A DNA stretch of 64,000 nucleotides from an uncultured Sunxiuqinia sp. (GCF_963678245.1 NZ_OY782773.1:62001-126000); one strand, 5' to 3'. Shown: positions 52,615 through 62,768, counted from the first letter of the stretch. The notes: generated by a model from the letters alone, not told the origin. Translations and numbers: made by a program.

Positions 52615-53946
52615 ATGCAAAAACAATTACACATTTATTTACTGCTATTAAGCTTTACGATTCCTCTAATAGGATTGGGACAGGTGAAGCAGCTGAGTTT
52701 GGAGGAGGCTTTGCAGCTGGCCGGAGAAAACAATCGGTCGGCAAAAGTTGCAGAAGCCCGGCAGCAAGCAGCCCGCGGGTCTTATCGAATGACCAATTCA
52801 TTGTTTTTACCAGGCTTATCGGTTAGTCATACTGGAGTGTCAACTAACGATCCGTTGTCGGCTTTCGGCTTTAAGCTCAAGCAGGAGGTGGTCACTCAAG
52901 CCGATTTTAACCCCGCAATGTTGAACGATCCAGACGATATTGAGAATTATAGTACAAAAATTGAGTTGCAACAACCCATCCTTAACGTGGATGGTATTTA
53001 CGCCCGCAAAGCAGCTAAAAATCAATACGAAGCGGTATCGCTTCAGACCGAGCGCACGCGTCAGCAAATTCAATACGAAGTCAAGAAAGCTTATTTCCAA
53101 TTGGAGTTGGCACAGTCAGCCGTTGAGGTGTTACAACAATCGGTTAATGTAGCCAAGGAAGCACTAACGCTAACGAAAGACAATGAAGCACAAGGCTTTG
53201 TTAAACATGCCGATGTGCTGGAAGCTTCAGTTCGTATGGAAGAGCGCCAAAGCCAGTTGCGCGAAGCCAACAATCAACTACAAACAGCCAACGAGTTTTT
53301 GGCTCACCTGGTGGGATTGGACTTAAACTCCAGCATTGAACCAACCGACTCAATGGTAGAAGATCCGGCTCAGTTCACCGTAAATTACAATCCGGGAGAA
53401 TTGGAAAACCGGTCGGATCTTAAAGCTGTGCAGAAGCAAATTGAAGCAACTGAAAATATGCTTCGTTCGGAAAAAATGAAATTCATTCCTCGGGTAAATG
53501 CCTTTGGAAGTTACGAGTGGAACGACAAGGAAATACTGGGAACGTCGGCCAGTAACTACATGGTTGGAGCCAGTTTAAGCTGGGATTTATTCAGCGGGTA
53601 TAAAAATGTGGGAAGCGTACAAAAAGCCAGTGCGCAACTCAACGAAGCCCGCTACAATTACGACGATTATCTGTCACAAAGCCAAATACAGTTAAACAGA
53701 GCCAAACGAAAATTAGAATTAACTTATCAACAGATTCAGTCGGGTAAACTAGCCAAGGAGCAAGCCGAAGAGTCGCTCCGTATTCGCACCGACCGGTTTG
53801 AGCAGGGGCTGGAAAAAACCACTGATTTGTTGATTGCCGAAGCACTGGCTTCGAAGAAAAACCTGGATTATATCCAACGTATTTACAATTATAAACAGGC
53901 AGTATTCGAACTGGAATTATTGCTTGAAAAAGAGATTAACGAATAA
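52615..53946 (+). CDS. TolC-family outer-membrane efflux protein
   Basis: 443 residues with a signal peptide (MQKQLHIYLLLLSFTIPLIGLGQ). It has the two repeated OEP coiled-coil/barrel halves (LSLEEALQLAGENNRSAKVAEARQQAARGSYR; LKAVQKQIEATENMLRSEKMKFIPRVNAFGSYEW) and a C-terminal YNYKQAVFELELLLEKE. It forms the outer-membrane exit duct of a tripartite pump. First gene of the operon; the adaptor gene starts 13 bp later. Confidence 0.94.
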   Translation: MQKQLHIYLLLLSFTIPLIGLGQVKQLSLEEALQLAGENNRSAKVAEARQQAARGSYRMTNSLFLPGLSVSHTGVSTNDPLSAFGFKLKQEVVTQADFNPAMLNDPDDIENYSTKIELQQPILNVDGIYARKAAKNQYEAVSLQTERTRQQIQYEVKKAYFQLELAQSAVEVLQQSVNVAKEALTLTKDNEAQGFVKHADVLEASVRMEERQSQLREANNQLQTANEFLAHLVGLDLNSSIEPTDSMVEDPAQFTVNYNPGELENRSDLKAVQKQIEATENMLRSEKMKFIPRVNAFGSYEWNDKEILGTSASNYMVGASLSWDLFSGYKNVGSVQKASAQLNEARYNYDDYLSQSQIQLNRAKRKLELTYQQIQSGKLAKEQAEESLRIRTDRFEQGLEKTTDLLIAEALASKKNLDYIQRIYNYKQAVFELELLLEKEINE

Positions 53947-53959
53947 AGCCAAGATAACG

Positions 53960-55042
53960 ATGAAGACAAATTTAGTTAGAACAAGCCCATTTATAATAGC
54001 TCTGGCACTAGGGATTTTGATTTCCTCGTGCGGCAAAAACGATAAACAAGAAGCCGTGCAACCAGCAAAAGTAGCTGCTCAAATAGCTGTTGCCAAAGTA
54101 AAAGATTATCCGGTAGTACACAGTTTTTCCGGAAAACTGGCGGCTGAAAAGCAATCGAATTTAAGTACCCGAATGATGGGGCAAGTGACCCGGATTTATG
54201 CTCGCCCCGGGCAAAAAGTAAAGCAAGGCGATCTGTTATTGCAAATTCGCAATCAGGATATTCTGGCAAAAAAAGCTCAGGTGGAAGCCAATAGAGTTGA
54301 AGCCGAAACCGCGTTTGAAAGTGCCGAAAAAGATTTGAAGCGTTTTGAAGCTTTGTATCAATCGGGAAGTGCGTCAGACAAGGAAATTGAAGATATGCGT
54401 TCGCGTTATCAAATGACTAAAGCTCGTTTGGAAGCTGTTAACCAGATGGAAAAAGAAGTAGAAGAATCGCTTCGATATGCGTCGATTCGTGCACCATACA
54501 GTGGAATTATCACCGGCAAATTTGTACAGGAAGGCGACATGGCCAATCCCGGAATGCCTTTACTGAGTATTGAAAACCCTTCGCAATGGAAAGTGTTGGC
54601 TCGTATTCCTGAGTCAGACATTGGCAGATTGGCCTTGAACGATTCAGTAAAAGTGCATTTCAATGCGGCGGATGGCCTGGAATTGAACGGTGTGATTGCC
54701 GAAATCAATCCTTCATCGGCCAACACTGGTAATCAGTTTGAAGCCAAGGTATTGTTGGCCGACAATAACGAGCAATTATACTCAGGCATGTATGCCACCG
54801 TGTTATACGAGCATGGCACCCATCCACTGATCATGGTTCCGAAAACGGCCTTGGTGCAGAGAGGTCAATTAGTTGGATTGTACACCGTGAGCCAAACGGG
54901 CAATGCCTTACTACGTTGGGTAAAAACCGGCAAAACGCACGAGGATTCAATTGAAATTCTTTCGGGTCTGACAGATGGGGAAAGTTACATTCAGATTTCA
55001 AACGGAAAACTGTTTGATGGCGCCTTAGTTGAAAACAAATAA
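53960..55042 (+). CDS. RND efflux periplasmic adaptor (membrane fusion lipoprotein)
   Basis: 360 residues from ATG 53960; an upstream frame overlapping the TolC gene is not protein-like. The lipobox is LISSC, so it is inner-membrane anchored. Order: lipoyl/barrel-sandwich hybrid half (VTRIYARPGQKVKQGDLLLQI), helical hairpin (EAETAFESAEKDLKRFEALYQSGSASDKEIEDM), second half (SIRAPYSGIITGKFVQEGDMANPGMPLLSIE) and beta-barrel/MP domains. It bridges the RND pump and the TolC-like duct. Confidence 0.94.
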   Translation: MKTNLVRTSPFIIALALGILISSCGKNDKQEAVQPAKVAAQIAVAKVKDYPVVHSFSGKLAAEKQSNLSTRMMGQVTRIYARPGQKVKQGDLLLQIRNQDILAKKAQVEANRVEAETAFESAEKDLKRFEALYQSGSASDKEIEDMRSRYQMTKARLEAVNQMEKEVEESLRYASIRAPYSGIITGKFVQEGDMANPGMPLLSIENPSQWKVLARIPESDIGRLALNDSVKVHFNAADGLELNGVIAEINPSSANTGNQFEAKVLLADNNEQLYSGMYATVLYEHGTHPLIMVPKTALVQRGQLVGLYTVSQTGNALLRWVKTGKTHEDSIEILSGLTDGESYIQISNGKLFDGALVENK

Positions 55043-55053
55043 GCAGAAGAAAC

Positions 55054-58000
55054 ATGAAGACAGGATTTGCAGGCGGTATCGCCAAACTATTTATAAATTC
55101 AAAACTGACTCCGCTGTTGATGATTGCTTTTTTGGCAATCGGCATCTACAGTTCTTATTTAACGCCTCGGGAGGAAGAACCCCAAATTGATGTTCCCATT
55201 GCGGATATCTTTTTTCGGTATCCCGGAGCCAGTCCCAAAGAAATTGAGTCACGCGTAATGCAACCACTTGAAAAAGTGGTTGCAAATATCCCAGGGGTTG
55301 AATATGTGTATTCCACCTCCATGCCGGGTCAAGCCATGTTAATTGTTCAGTTTTATGTCGGTGAAGATGTGGAGCGCTCGTTGGTAAAAATGTACAACGA
55401 GATCATGAAACACATGGATCAGATGCCCAAAGGAACGAGTTTACCTTTGGTTAAAACACGGTCGATTGATGACGTTCCGGTATTAGGGTTGACCTTTTGG
55501 AGCGAAAACTATAGTGATTACGAATTACGTCGAATTGCTCAGGAAGTGAACAATGAGATTGAGCAAGTGAATGATGTTTCGGAAACCAAAGTTATCGGAG
55601 GTCGTTCGCGCCAGATTCGTGTGGTATTGAATAATGAGCAAATGGCCGGATTTCATGTGGATGCACTGAGTATTGCGCAGAAAATTCAGCTAGCCAATGA
55701 ACAATTCAATGCCGGATCATTCAATAATAACGATAATGAATACCTGGTTGAAGCAGGTCAATTTCTGAAAACTTCGGATGATGTTGCCAACCTGGTGGTC
55801 GGCATTCACAACGGCAGTCCCGTGTATTTAAAGCAGGTTGCTGAAATACTGGATGGTCCGCAAGAACCCATTCAATATGTGAATTTCGGTTATGGAAAGA
55901 TTAATGAGCAAAAGGATAATTTTCAAGGTGAATATCCGGCCGTAACCATTTCGGTAGCCAAACGCCGGGGAGCCGATGCCATGAAAGTATCAGATCAAAT
56001 TCTGGAGAAAATCAGTCATTTAGAGCAAAACTTGATTCCTTCGGATGTGCATGTTGATGTAACCCGTAATTATGGAGAAACAGCTTCTCACAAAGTATCG
56101 GAATTGCTGATGCACCTGATGGGAGCCATTATCGCGGTAACCTTTGTCGTGATGTTGGCCATGGGATGGCGTGGAGGACTAGTCGTCTTCTTATCGGTGC
56201 CAATTACATTTGCACTCACCATGTTCAGTTACTACTTTCTGGACTACACCTTGAATCGGATTACACTTTTCGCGTTGGTATTTGTGACCGGAATTGTGGT
56301 GGACGACTCCATCATTATTGCTGAAAATATGCACCGACACTTTAAGATGAAGAAATTGCCTTTTATACAGGCGGCTATTCGCTCAATTGATGAGGTGGGA
56401 AACCCAACTATTTTAGCCACATTTACAGTAATTGCTGCGGTTTTGCCAATGGTTTTTGTTTCAGGATTGATGGGTCCTTACATGAGCCCAATGCCCATCG
56501 GAGCATCCATTGCCATGATTTTCTCCTTGCTGGTTGCGTTGACAATCACTCCATTTTTAGCATATCGGTTACTTCGTTTTAACGGAAAGGAAGATGACAA
56601 TAAAAAGGAATTCAGGCTCGAAGATTCGCTCATCTATCGTATGTATAGCAAAACCATGAAACCCATGTTGAACTCAGGTTTTAAACGCTGGGGATTTATC
56701 ATTGGGGTGACTGTGCTGTTGCTGGGATCAATGACTTTAGTGTATTTCAAAATGGTGACAGTAAAAATGCTTCCTTTTGATAATAAAAACGAGTTTCAGG
56801 TAATTATTGACATGCCCGAAGGGACCACACTTGAGCGCACGGCTGCTGTTTCTAAAGAATTGGCAGCCTACATCGCACAGCAAGAAGATGTGGTAGACTA
56901 CCAAACTTATGTGGGAACAGCTTCTCCCATGAACTTTAATGGTTTGGTTCGCCACTACGATTTACGCAGTGGTTCAAACGTTGCCGATATTCAAGTCAAT
57001 CTCACTGATAAAGGAGACCGCGATTTGCAGAGTCATGATATTGCAAAGGTCATGCGACCAGAACTTCAAAAGCTGGCGAAGAAGTTCAATGCCAATGTGA
57101 AAGTTGTTGAGGTACCACCGGGGCCTCCTGTCATGTCAACATTGGTTGCTGAAGTGTACGGACCCGATTATGAAACTCAAATGGATGTCGCCAGCCAAGT
57201 GAAAGACTTATTTGCTCAAACAGCCGATGTCGTAGATATCGATTGGCACATGGAGAGCGATCAGGAAGAGTATAAATTCAATGTACTAAAAGAAAAGGCC
57301 GCTTTGATGGGGCTGTCAACTCAGCAAGTGGTTCATAGTTTACAAGTGGCTTTAGGTGGTCATGAGGTGACACAGCTTTATCAGGAAAAGGAGCATGAGC
57401 AAATTGGTATTGTCCTTCGTTTTAAAGAAAATGAGCGTTCTAATATTGAGGATCTGAAAAAGATCAATATCATGAGTCAAACCGGGAAAATGACTGCTCT
57501 GGGCGATGTGGTTGAAGTTGAGAAAGGGATACAGGATAAAAGCATCTACCGCAAAAATCAGAAACGGGTGGTTTATGTAACGGCCGATATTGCCGGAGAA
57601 TTGGAAAGCCCGGTGTATGGAATTCTGAACATGTCTGATCATTTAAACCAGATTCAACTGCCGGAAGGTTATACGTTGAATGAAGAGTTCACGCAGCAAC
57701 CTTTTACACAAGACGACTATAGCCTGAAGTGGGATGGTGAGTGGCAAATTACTTACGAAGTATTCCGCGATTTGGGTACTGCCTTTGCCGTGGTGCTTTT
57801 AGTTATTTACATGCTGATCATCGGCTGGTTCCAGAACTTTAAAGTACCTTTTGTGATGATGGTGGCGATACCACTTTCCTTGGTTGGAATACTGATTGGC
57901 CATTGGATGATGGGCGCTTTCTTTACTGCAACATCCATGATTGGTGCGATTGCCTTAGCAGGAATTATGGTTCGAAACTCCATCTTACTAATTGACTTTA

Positions 58001-58305
58001 TCAACCTCCGACTTAATGATGGCATTCCGCTAAAAGAAGCAGTGCTTGAGGCGGGGGCAGTACGAACAACGCCAATTCTGCTAACTGCTGGAACGGTTGT
58101 GATTGGAGCTGTTGTTATTTTATTCGACCCGATCTTTCAGGGACTTGCCATTTCGTTGATGGGTGGAACTATCGCTTCGACCGTGCTAACACTGGTAATT
58201 GTTCCGTTGATTTATTACATGACGGAGAAGAAGAAATATCCGGTGGAGGAAGAAGTGCTTGTTGTCGAATCAGATGAAGAAATTTCTAACGAACCAATAA
58301 AATAA
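55054..58305 (+). CDS. RND-family efflux transporter permease
   Basis: 1083 residues, 12 predicted membrane spans and two large periplasmic loops, as in AcrB/CzcA-type pumps. The N-terminal LTPREEEPQIDVPIADI and the proton-relay GIVVDDSIIIAEN in TM4 are diagnostic. FKVPFVMMVAIPLSLVGILIGHWMMGAFF marks the second half. The PREEEPQ form is closer to HAE-2-like/uncharacterised drug pumps than to heavy-metal pumps; substrate unknown. It follows the adaptor by 11 bp and precedes two small genes. Confidence 0.94.
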   Translation: MKTGFAGGIAKLFINSKLTPLLMIAFLAIGIYSSYLTPREEEPQIDVPIADIFFRYPGASPKEIESRVMQPLEKVVANIPGVEYVYSTSMPGQAMLIVQFYVGEDVERSLVKMYNEIMKHMDQMPKGTSLPLVKTRSIDDVPVLGLTFWSENYSDYELRRIAQEVNNEIEQVNDVSETKVIGGRSRQIRVVLNNEQMAGFHVDALSIAQKIQLANEQFNAGSFNNNDNEYLVEAGQFLKTSDDVANLVVGIHNGSPVYLKQVAEILDGPQEPIQYVNFGYGKINEQKDNFQGEYPAVTISVAKRRGADAMKVSDQILEKISHLEQNLIPSDVHVDVTRNYGETASHKVSELLMHLMGAIIAVTFVVMLAMGWRGGLVVFLSVPITFALTMFSYYFLDYTLNRITLFALVFVTGIVVDDSIIIAENMHRHFKMKKLPFIQAAIRSIDEVGNPTILATFTVIAAVLPMVFVSGLMGPYMSPMPIGASIAMIFSLLVALTITPFLAYRLLRFNGKEDDNKKEFRLEDSLIYRMYSKTMKPMLNSGFKRWGFIIGVTVLLLGSMTLVYFKMVTVKMLPFDNKNEFQVIIDMPEGTTLERTAAVSKELAAYIAQQEDVVDYQTYVGTASPMNFNGLVRHYDLRSGSNVADIQVNLTDKGDRDLQSHDIAKVMRPELQKLAKKFNANVKVVEVPPGPPVMSTLVAEVYGPDYETQMDVASQVKDLFAQTADVVDIDWHMESDQEEYKFNVLKEKAALMGLSTQQVVHSLQVALGGHEVTQLYQEKEHEQIGIVLRFKENERSNIEDLKKINIMSQTGKMTALGDVVEVEKGIQDKSIYRKNQKRVVYVTADIAGELESPVYGILNMSDHLNQIQLPEGYTLNEEFTQQPFTQDDYSLKWDGEWQITYEVFRDLGTAFAVVLLVIYMLIIGWFQNFKVPFVMMVAIPLSLVGILIGHWMMGAFFTATSMIGAIALAGIMVRNSILLIDFINLRLNDGIPLKEAVLEAGAVRTTPILLTAGTVVIGAVVILFDPIFQGLAISLMGGTIASTVLTLVIVPLIYYMTEKKKYPVEEEVLVVESDEEISNEPIK

Positions 58306-58311
58306 ACAAAT

Positions 58312-58623
58312 ATGATGAAATTTGTAATTATTCAATGCGCAAAGGCCTACCATCATGAGTTGCAGCAGATTTTTAAGTCGATAAAGATCAGTGCTTATAG
58401 CGAGATGGATGTGGAAGGTTTTATGGAGCAAGCTGATGGAAATACTGATTTTGCGAACTGGTTTGGCTCCCGAAAAAATCCATATAACTACATGGTTTCG
58501 TTTACATTTTTAGCCGAAGACAAAGCGAATAAGCTTTTGGAACGGATTGATAAATTTAATCATAGTATTGACGCAATGAGCCCGATGAATGCATACATCG
58601 TTGGGGTGGAAAAGTTTGTGTAA
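58312..58623 (+). CDS. Small PII-like protein in the efflux operon
   Basis: 103 residues with an alpha/beta layout resembling PII-like/ferredoxin-like folds (MMKFVIIQCAKAYHHELQQIFKSI; YNYMVSFTFLAEDKANKLLERIDKFN; AYIVGVEKFV). There is no signal peptide, so it is cytoplasmic. It lies 6 bp after the pump gene, hinting at a regulatory or accessory role for the pump. No established function. Confidence 0.65.
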   Translation: MMKFVIIQCAKAYHHELQQIFKSIKISAYSEMDVEGFMEQADGNTDFANWFGSRKNPYNYMVSFTFLAEDKANKLLERIDKFNHSIDAMSPMNAYIVGVEKFV

Positions 58624-58643
58624 TTTTTTAAAATATAACGGAT

Positions 58644-58826
58644 ATGAAAGAAAGAATAGTACGGGCTGTTGCCGGGTTTATGGTTTCGGTGAGCGTAATT
58701 TTGGCCACTACTGTTGACAATAATTGGCTAATTTTAGCGGCTTTTGTGGGGCTAAACCTGTTTCAGTCGTCGTTTACCAAATTTTGCCCGCTGGAAATGA
58801 TCTTGAAAAAAGCGGGGGTTGAATAG
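58644..58826 (+). CDS. DUF2892 (YgaP-like) small membrane protein
   Basis: 60 residues with two membrane spans (AVAGFMVSVSVILATTV; WLILAAFVGLNLFQSSF) and the KFCPLEMILKKAG tail typical of DUF2892 (SSFTxxCPxxxIL). Such domains are often beside sulfur or thiol proteins. Here it closes the RND operon. Function unknown. Confidence 0.8.
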   Translation: MKERIVRAVAGFMVSVSVILATTVDNNWLILAAFVGLNLFQSSFTKFCPLEMILKKAGVE

Positions 58827-58831
58827 TAAAG

Positions 58832-58863
58832 AAAAGTCGGGAGTTTTCAATTCCCGACTTTTT
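58832..58863 (+). terminator. Terminator of the RND operon
   Basis: Perfect 11-bp stem AAAAGTCGGGA/TCCCGACTTTT with a 9-nt loop and a T run, 5 bp after the DUF2892 stop codon. Confidence 0.9.
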
Positions 58864-58941
58864 AATTTCTTGTTAATTGCTATTTTGCTAATATACGATC
58901 AAGCACGTTTTCTCAACAGATCAGAATCTACAGCACTTCGT

Positions 58942-61725
58942 TTAATGGGCCTCCATCCAATTGACACCTGCATTCATTTCGACGGTTAGCGGAAGGCCAA
59001 TCTCAACAGCATGTTCCATTTGTTGTTTGACAATTTCTTTTACCTGGTCCAGTTCATTTTTAGGTACGTCGAAGTTCAATTCATCATGTACCTGTAAAAT
59101 CATTTTAGCTTGTAATTTTTGTTCGTTCAGCGTGTTCCAGATATTGATCATGGCCAGCTTGATGATGTCGGCAGCTGATCCCTGGATGGGAGCGTTGATG
59201 GCATTTCGCTCCGCAACACCCCGAACCACCGCATTGGCCGAATTAATATCTTTCAAATATCGGCGGCGACCTTTAATCGTTTCCACATATCCGTGATCGC
59301 GAGCTAAATTAATACTTTCATCCATAAACTCTTTTACGCGGCTGAAGTTTTTAAAATAGCCATCGATTAACTCCTTAGCTTCGGTGCGCGAAATGTTCAG
59401 ACGTTCAGACAAACCAAAAGCTGAGATTCCGTAGATGATTCCAAAGTTGGCCGTTTTGGCTTTTCGGCGCATGTCGGAAGTCACTTCATCCAAAGCAACT
59501 TTATAGATTTTTGAAGCTGTTGTTGAGTGAACATCCTGTTTGTTATTAAAAGCCTCAAGCAGATTTTCATCTTTACTCAATGCAGCCATAATGCGCAATT
59601 CAATTTGCGAATAGTCGGCCGACAAAAACACATGATTTTCATCTGAAGCAGTAAACGCTTTTCTAAGTTCACGACCTTCTTCGTCCCGAATCGGGATGTT
59701 TTGTAAGTTCGGATTAGTGGAGCTCAATCGCCCTGTTGCAGCAATGGCCTGGTTGTAGCTGGTATGAATCTTTCCTGTACGGGTATTTACCAATTGTGGT
59801 AAGGCTTCAACGTAGGTTGATAGCAGTTTTTTCAATCCACGAAATTCCAATATCTTAGGAACAATTGGGTGTTTATCAACCAATTTACTCAGCACATCTT
59901 CGGCGGTGGAATATTGCTTGGTCTTCGTTTTTCTGGCCTTGTTAACGATGTTTAGTTTTTCAAATAGAATGGGGCCCAGTTGTTTTGGCGACGAGACATT
60001 AAAATCTTCGCCTGCCAAATCTTTAATGTCTTTTTCTAGGGTGCTTAACTGTTCGCGAAGCTTGTCTGCAAAAATATCTAATTCATTGGTGTTGAGTGTT
60101 ACACCGGCCATTTCCATGTCGGCTAAAACAGGAATTAGTGGCATTTCAATTTTTTCAAACACCGAACGAACGCCGGTTTTATCCAACTCAGGATCAATGG
60201 CTAGTTTTAGTTGCAGGGTCAGATCCGCATCTTCGCAGGCATAATCCTTCAACTTTTCAATCGGAACTTGTCGCATGCTTTGCTGCTTTTTGCCTTTTTT
60301 GCCAATCAGCTCTTCGGTTTCTACTTTTTGGTATCCCAGATAAGTTTCGCACAGGTAATCGAGGTTGTGGCGCAATTCGGGTTGAATAAGATAATGCGCA
60401 ATCATGGTGTCGTAAATCGGGCCTTTTACTTCAACATTGTAATGCTTCAACATCAAGATATCATACTTGATGTTTTGTCCGATTTTACGAACGTTTTCAT
60501 CTTCAAAAATCAAGTGGAATTCTTCAACTATTTTTTGAGCTTCTTCTCGCTTTGTAGGTAAAGTCACACAATAAGCTTCTCCTTTTTTGAAGGCGAATGA
60601 GAGACAAGCCAGTTCTGCTGTATGCGTATCCAATCCTGTTGTTTCAGTGTCGAAACAAAACTCTTCCTGCACCGAAAGTTCAGCGCGTAGGCTGGCACGC
60701 TGCATCGCATTTTCAACCAAAAAATAGTTGTGCGGTGTGTTTTCCAAGTTCACTAAATCCTTACGAACAACTTGTTCGGATCCTTCGCTTCCGCCAAATA
60801 GTGTTCCTTGCTCAAAACTCGGATCTGCCTTTTGCTTTGGCGCATCAAGTTTTTGTGCCAATGTCTTAAATTCAAGTTCGTTGTATATATTCCGAAGTTC
60901 TTCAATGTTTGCCTCATCTTTAGTCAGCGTTTTTTCGTCGAACACAACCGGTACATCCTGAATAATTTCAACCAATTTACGAGACAACCTGACCTGTTCC
61001 TCAAAGTTTACGAGGTTCTCTTTTTGCTTGCCTTTTAACTCCTCAATATGCTCGTAAATACCATCAATAGAATGATAAGAAGAGATGAGCTTCATCGCAG
61101 TTTTCGGCCCTATTCCGGGGCATCCGGGAATATTGTCTGAACTATCGCCCATCAGGCCTAAGATATCAATGACTTGCTCCGGACGTTCAATCTCAAATTT
61201 CTTTTTCACCTCTTCTACTCCCCATACTTCCACGTCGTTTCCGGCGCGGCCAGGCTTGTACATGAAAATATTTTCCGAAACCAGCTGCGCATAGTCTTTG
61301 TCGGGAGTCATCATATAAGTTTTGTAGCCTTGTTTTTCAGCTCTTTTAGCCAATGTTCCAATAACATCATCAGCCTCAAAGCCTTCTTTTTCGAGGATTG
61401 GGATATTGTAAGCTTCAATAATTTTCCGCACCCATGGAATCGCTGTCCGAATATCTTCCGGCATCTCATCGCGGGTACCTTTGTATTCGGTGTACATTTC
61501 GTGCCTGAAAGTAGGGGCATGCACATCAAACACGACGGCGATGTGTGTTGGGTTCTCTTTGTTGAGCAACATCTCCAGAGAATTAACGAAACCCATCATG
61601 GTCGAGGTATTTAATCCTTTGGAGTTAAATCTTGGGTTTTTGATAAAGGCAAAATACGAACGATAGATTAACGCATAGGCGTCGAGCAAAAAAAGGCGGT
61701 GGTTATTGTCGTTTTGTTCAGGCAT
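58942..61725 (-). CDS. polA: DNA polymerase I
   Basis: 927 residues. The 5'-nuclease domain is at 1-290 (DAYALIYRSYFAF; GDSSDNIPGCPGIGPKTA). The 3'-5' proofreading domain is at about 345-525; EFCFDTETTGLDTHTAE keeps the DxE metal pair, so proofreading should be active. The polymerase domain is at about 530-927 (SADYSQIELRIMA, motif A; RRKAKTANFGIIYGIS, motif B; QVHDELNFDV, motif C). It fills gaps and removes RNA primers. queD lies 11 bp upstream on the same strand. Confidence 0.97.
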   Translation of the reverse strand: MPEQNDNNHRLFLLDAYALIYRSYFAFIKNPRFNSKGLNTSTMMGFVNSLEMLLNKENPTHIAVVFDVHAPTFRHEMYTEYKGTRDEMPEDIRTAIPWVRKIIEAYNIPILEKEGFEADDVIGTLAKRAEKQGYKTYMMTPDKDYAQLVSENIFMYKPGRAGNDVEVWGVEEVKKKFEIERPEQVIDILGLMGDSSDNIPGCPGIGPKTAMKLISSYHSIDGIYEHIEELKGKQKENLVNFEEQVRLSRKLVEIIQDVPVVFDEKTLTKDEANIEELRNIYNELEFKTLAQKLDAPKQKADPSFEQGTLFGGSEGSEQVVRKDLVNLENTPHNYFLVENAMQRASLRAELSVQEEFCFDTETTGLDTHTAELACLSFAFKKGEAYCVTLPTKREEAQKIVEEFHLIFEDENVRKIGQNIKYDILMLKHYNVEVKGPIYDTMIAHYLIQPELRHNLDYLCETYLGYQKVETEELIGKKGKKQQSMRQVPIEKLKDYACEDADLTLQLKLAIDPELDKTGVRSVFEKIEMPLIPVLADMEMAGVTLNTNELDIFADKLREQLSTLEKDIKDLAGEDFNVSSPKQLGPILFEKLNIVNKARKTKTKQYSTAEDVLSKLVDKHPIVPKILEFRGLKKLLSTYVEALPQLVNTRTGKIHTSYNQAIAATGRLSSTNPNLQNIPIRDEEGRELRKAFTASDENHVFLSADYSQIELRIMAALSKDENLLEAFNNKQDVHSTTASKIYKVALDEVTSDMRRKAKTANFGIIYGISAFGLSERLNISRTEAKELIDGYFKNFSRVKEFMDESINLARDHGYVETIKGRRRYLKDINSANAVVRGVAERNAINAPIQGSAADIIKLAMINIWNTLNEQKLQAKMILQVHDELNFDVPKNELDQVKEIVKQQMEHAVEIGLPLTVEMNAGVNWMEAH

Positions 61726-61736
61726 GATGTTCTGTT

Positions 61737-62186
61737 TTAAAAGTTATCGGAAGCAAACCATTCGGCAAATGAAGTGGTGGTTTCATAAAGTCGAACGCTA
61801 AATAATTCAAGATGTTCAGGCAATAGTTTTTTTAGCTTCTCGGCTATAAAAATAACCATATTTTCGGTAGTTGGTTGAAAGTTGACCAGGTGCTGACGTT
61901 CGTACATTTCGCCCAGTTCAATCAGCTTATCGTGTGCTGCGAGGTTATTAATCATGAGTGAATGATCAAAGGGTTCCACAATGTGCTTTTTAACCAGCTT
62001 TTTCAAGATACTAAAATCGATGACCATTCCGTCCTTTGGATCTCCCTCTTTATTAAGTGGACTGCCAATGAGGGTAATTTGTAATTTATAGGAATGCCCG
62101 TGAATATTACGACATAAGCCATCGTAATTGGATAGCGCATGAGACATTTCGAATCCAAATTGCTTGTTAACTCTGATTTTTGCCAT
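61737..62186 (-). CDS. queD: 6-carboxytetrahydropterin synthase
   Basis: 149 residues, T-fold. Zinc and catalytic ligands are visible: His16 (MSHAL), Cys25 (DGLCRNIHGHS) and the HGH pair. It makes 6-carboxy-5,6,7,8-tetrahydropterin for queuosine/preQ0. A C-terminal ETTSFAEW substrate-binding segment is present. Eukaryotic-type PTPS is less likely given the CxxxHGH spacing. It is co-oriented with polA. Confidence 0.92.
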   Translation of the reverse strand: MAKIRVNKQFGFEMSHALSNYDGLCRNIHGHSYKLQITLIGSPLNKEGDPKDGMVIDFSILKKLVKKHIVEPFDHSLMINNLAAHDKLIELGEMYERQHLVNFQPTTENMVIFIAEKLKKLLPEHLELFSVRLYETTTSFAEWFASDNF

Positions 62187-62230
62187 GATTCAAATTTGAG
62201 AGGGTGAAATTAAGAACTTCCCTCCAATAA

Positions 62231-62258
62231 ATAAAAAAGCCGACTTTTTGTCGGCTTT
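62231..62258 (-). terminator. Terminator after the ArsR-type gene
   Basis: Leftward stem AAAGCCGAC/GTCGGCTTT with a 5-nt loop and TTTTTTATTT, 24 bp past the ArsR stop. It separates it from queD-polA. Confidence 0.85.
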
Positions 62259-62281
62259 CCAGAATATGTTGTTTGTTGCAA

Positions 62282-62584
62282 TTATTCTCCACAGGTACAG
62301 CGTTCCAGACAGTCAACAACTTGACTTAGAACATCGTGTTTCAAATAGTAAAAGGTATTCTTACCTTCGCGGCGTGAGCATAAAACTCCTTTATCTTTTA
62401 AAATACCTAAGTGATGCGACGTAGTTGACTGTTCAATCCCTAAAAGTTCATGGATTTGGGTAACGGTTAATTTTTTACCCCCTTCAAGATGCTTGAGTAT
62501 AGCTATACGCATCGGATGCGCAATCGCTTTTAGCATATTGGCAGCGGTGTCAAGCCGATCAGCATCTAGTTCTTTAAACTGCAT
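62282..62584 (-). CDS. ArsR-family transcriptional regulator
   Basis: 100 residues, a winged HTH of the ArsR/SmtB fold (MLKAIAHPMRIAILKHLEGGKKLTVTQIHELLGIEQSTTSHHLGILKDKGVL). The C-terminal CLERCTCGE places three cysteines together, a likely metal- or thiol-sensing site. Targets unknown. It has its own promoter and terminator. Confidence 0.92.
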   Translation of the reverse strand: MQFKELDADRLDTAANMLKAIAHPMRIAILKHLEGGKKLTVTQIHELLGIEQSTTSHHLGILKDKGVLCSRREGKNTFYYLKHDVLSQVVDCLERCTCGE

Positions 62585-62609
62585 TGTATTATATTATTAA
62601 TTACAAATG

Positions 62610-62617
62610 CAAATATA
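62610..62617 (-). promoter_or_regulatory. -7 element for the ArsR-type gene
   Basis: TATATTTG on the minus strand, 26 bp before the start codon, fits TAnnTTTG. Confidence 0.55.
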
Positions 62618-62768
62618 TAAATATTTAATTTCTTCTAAAACAAAAATTTCGGTCGTTTCTTTTTTTTAGAATGAATACAAACACTTGATAGCTAACTTTC
62701 CGATGAACAAAGACCTTATTATTTTGTGTATGACTTTAATATATTAGCCGAAAACCTAATTAATTTGC

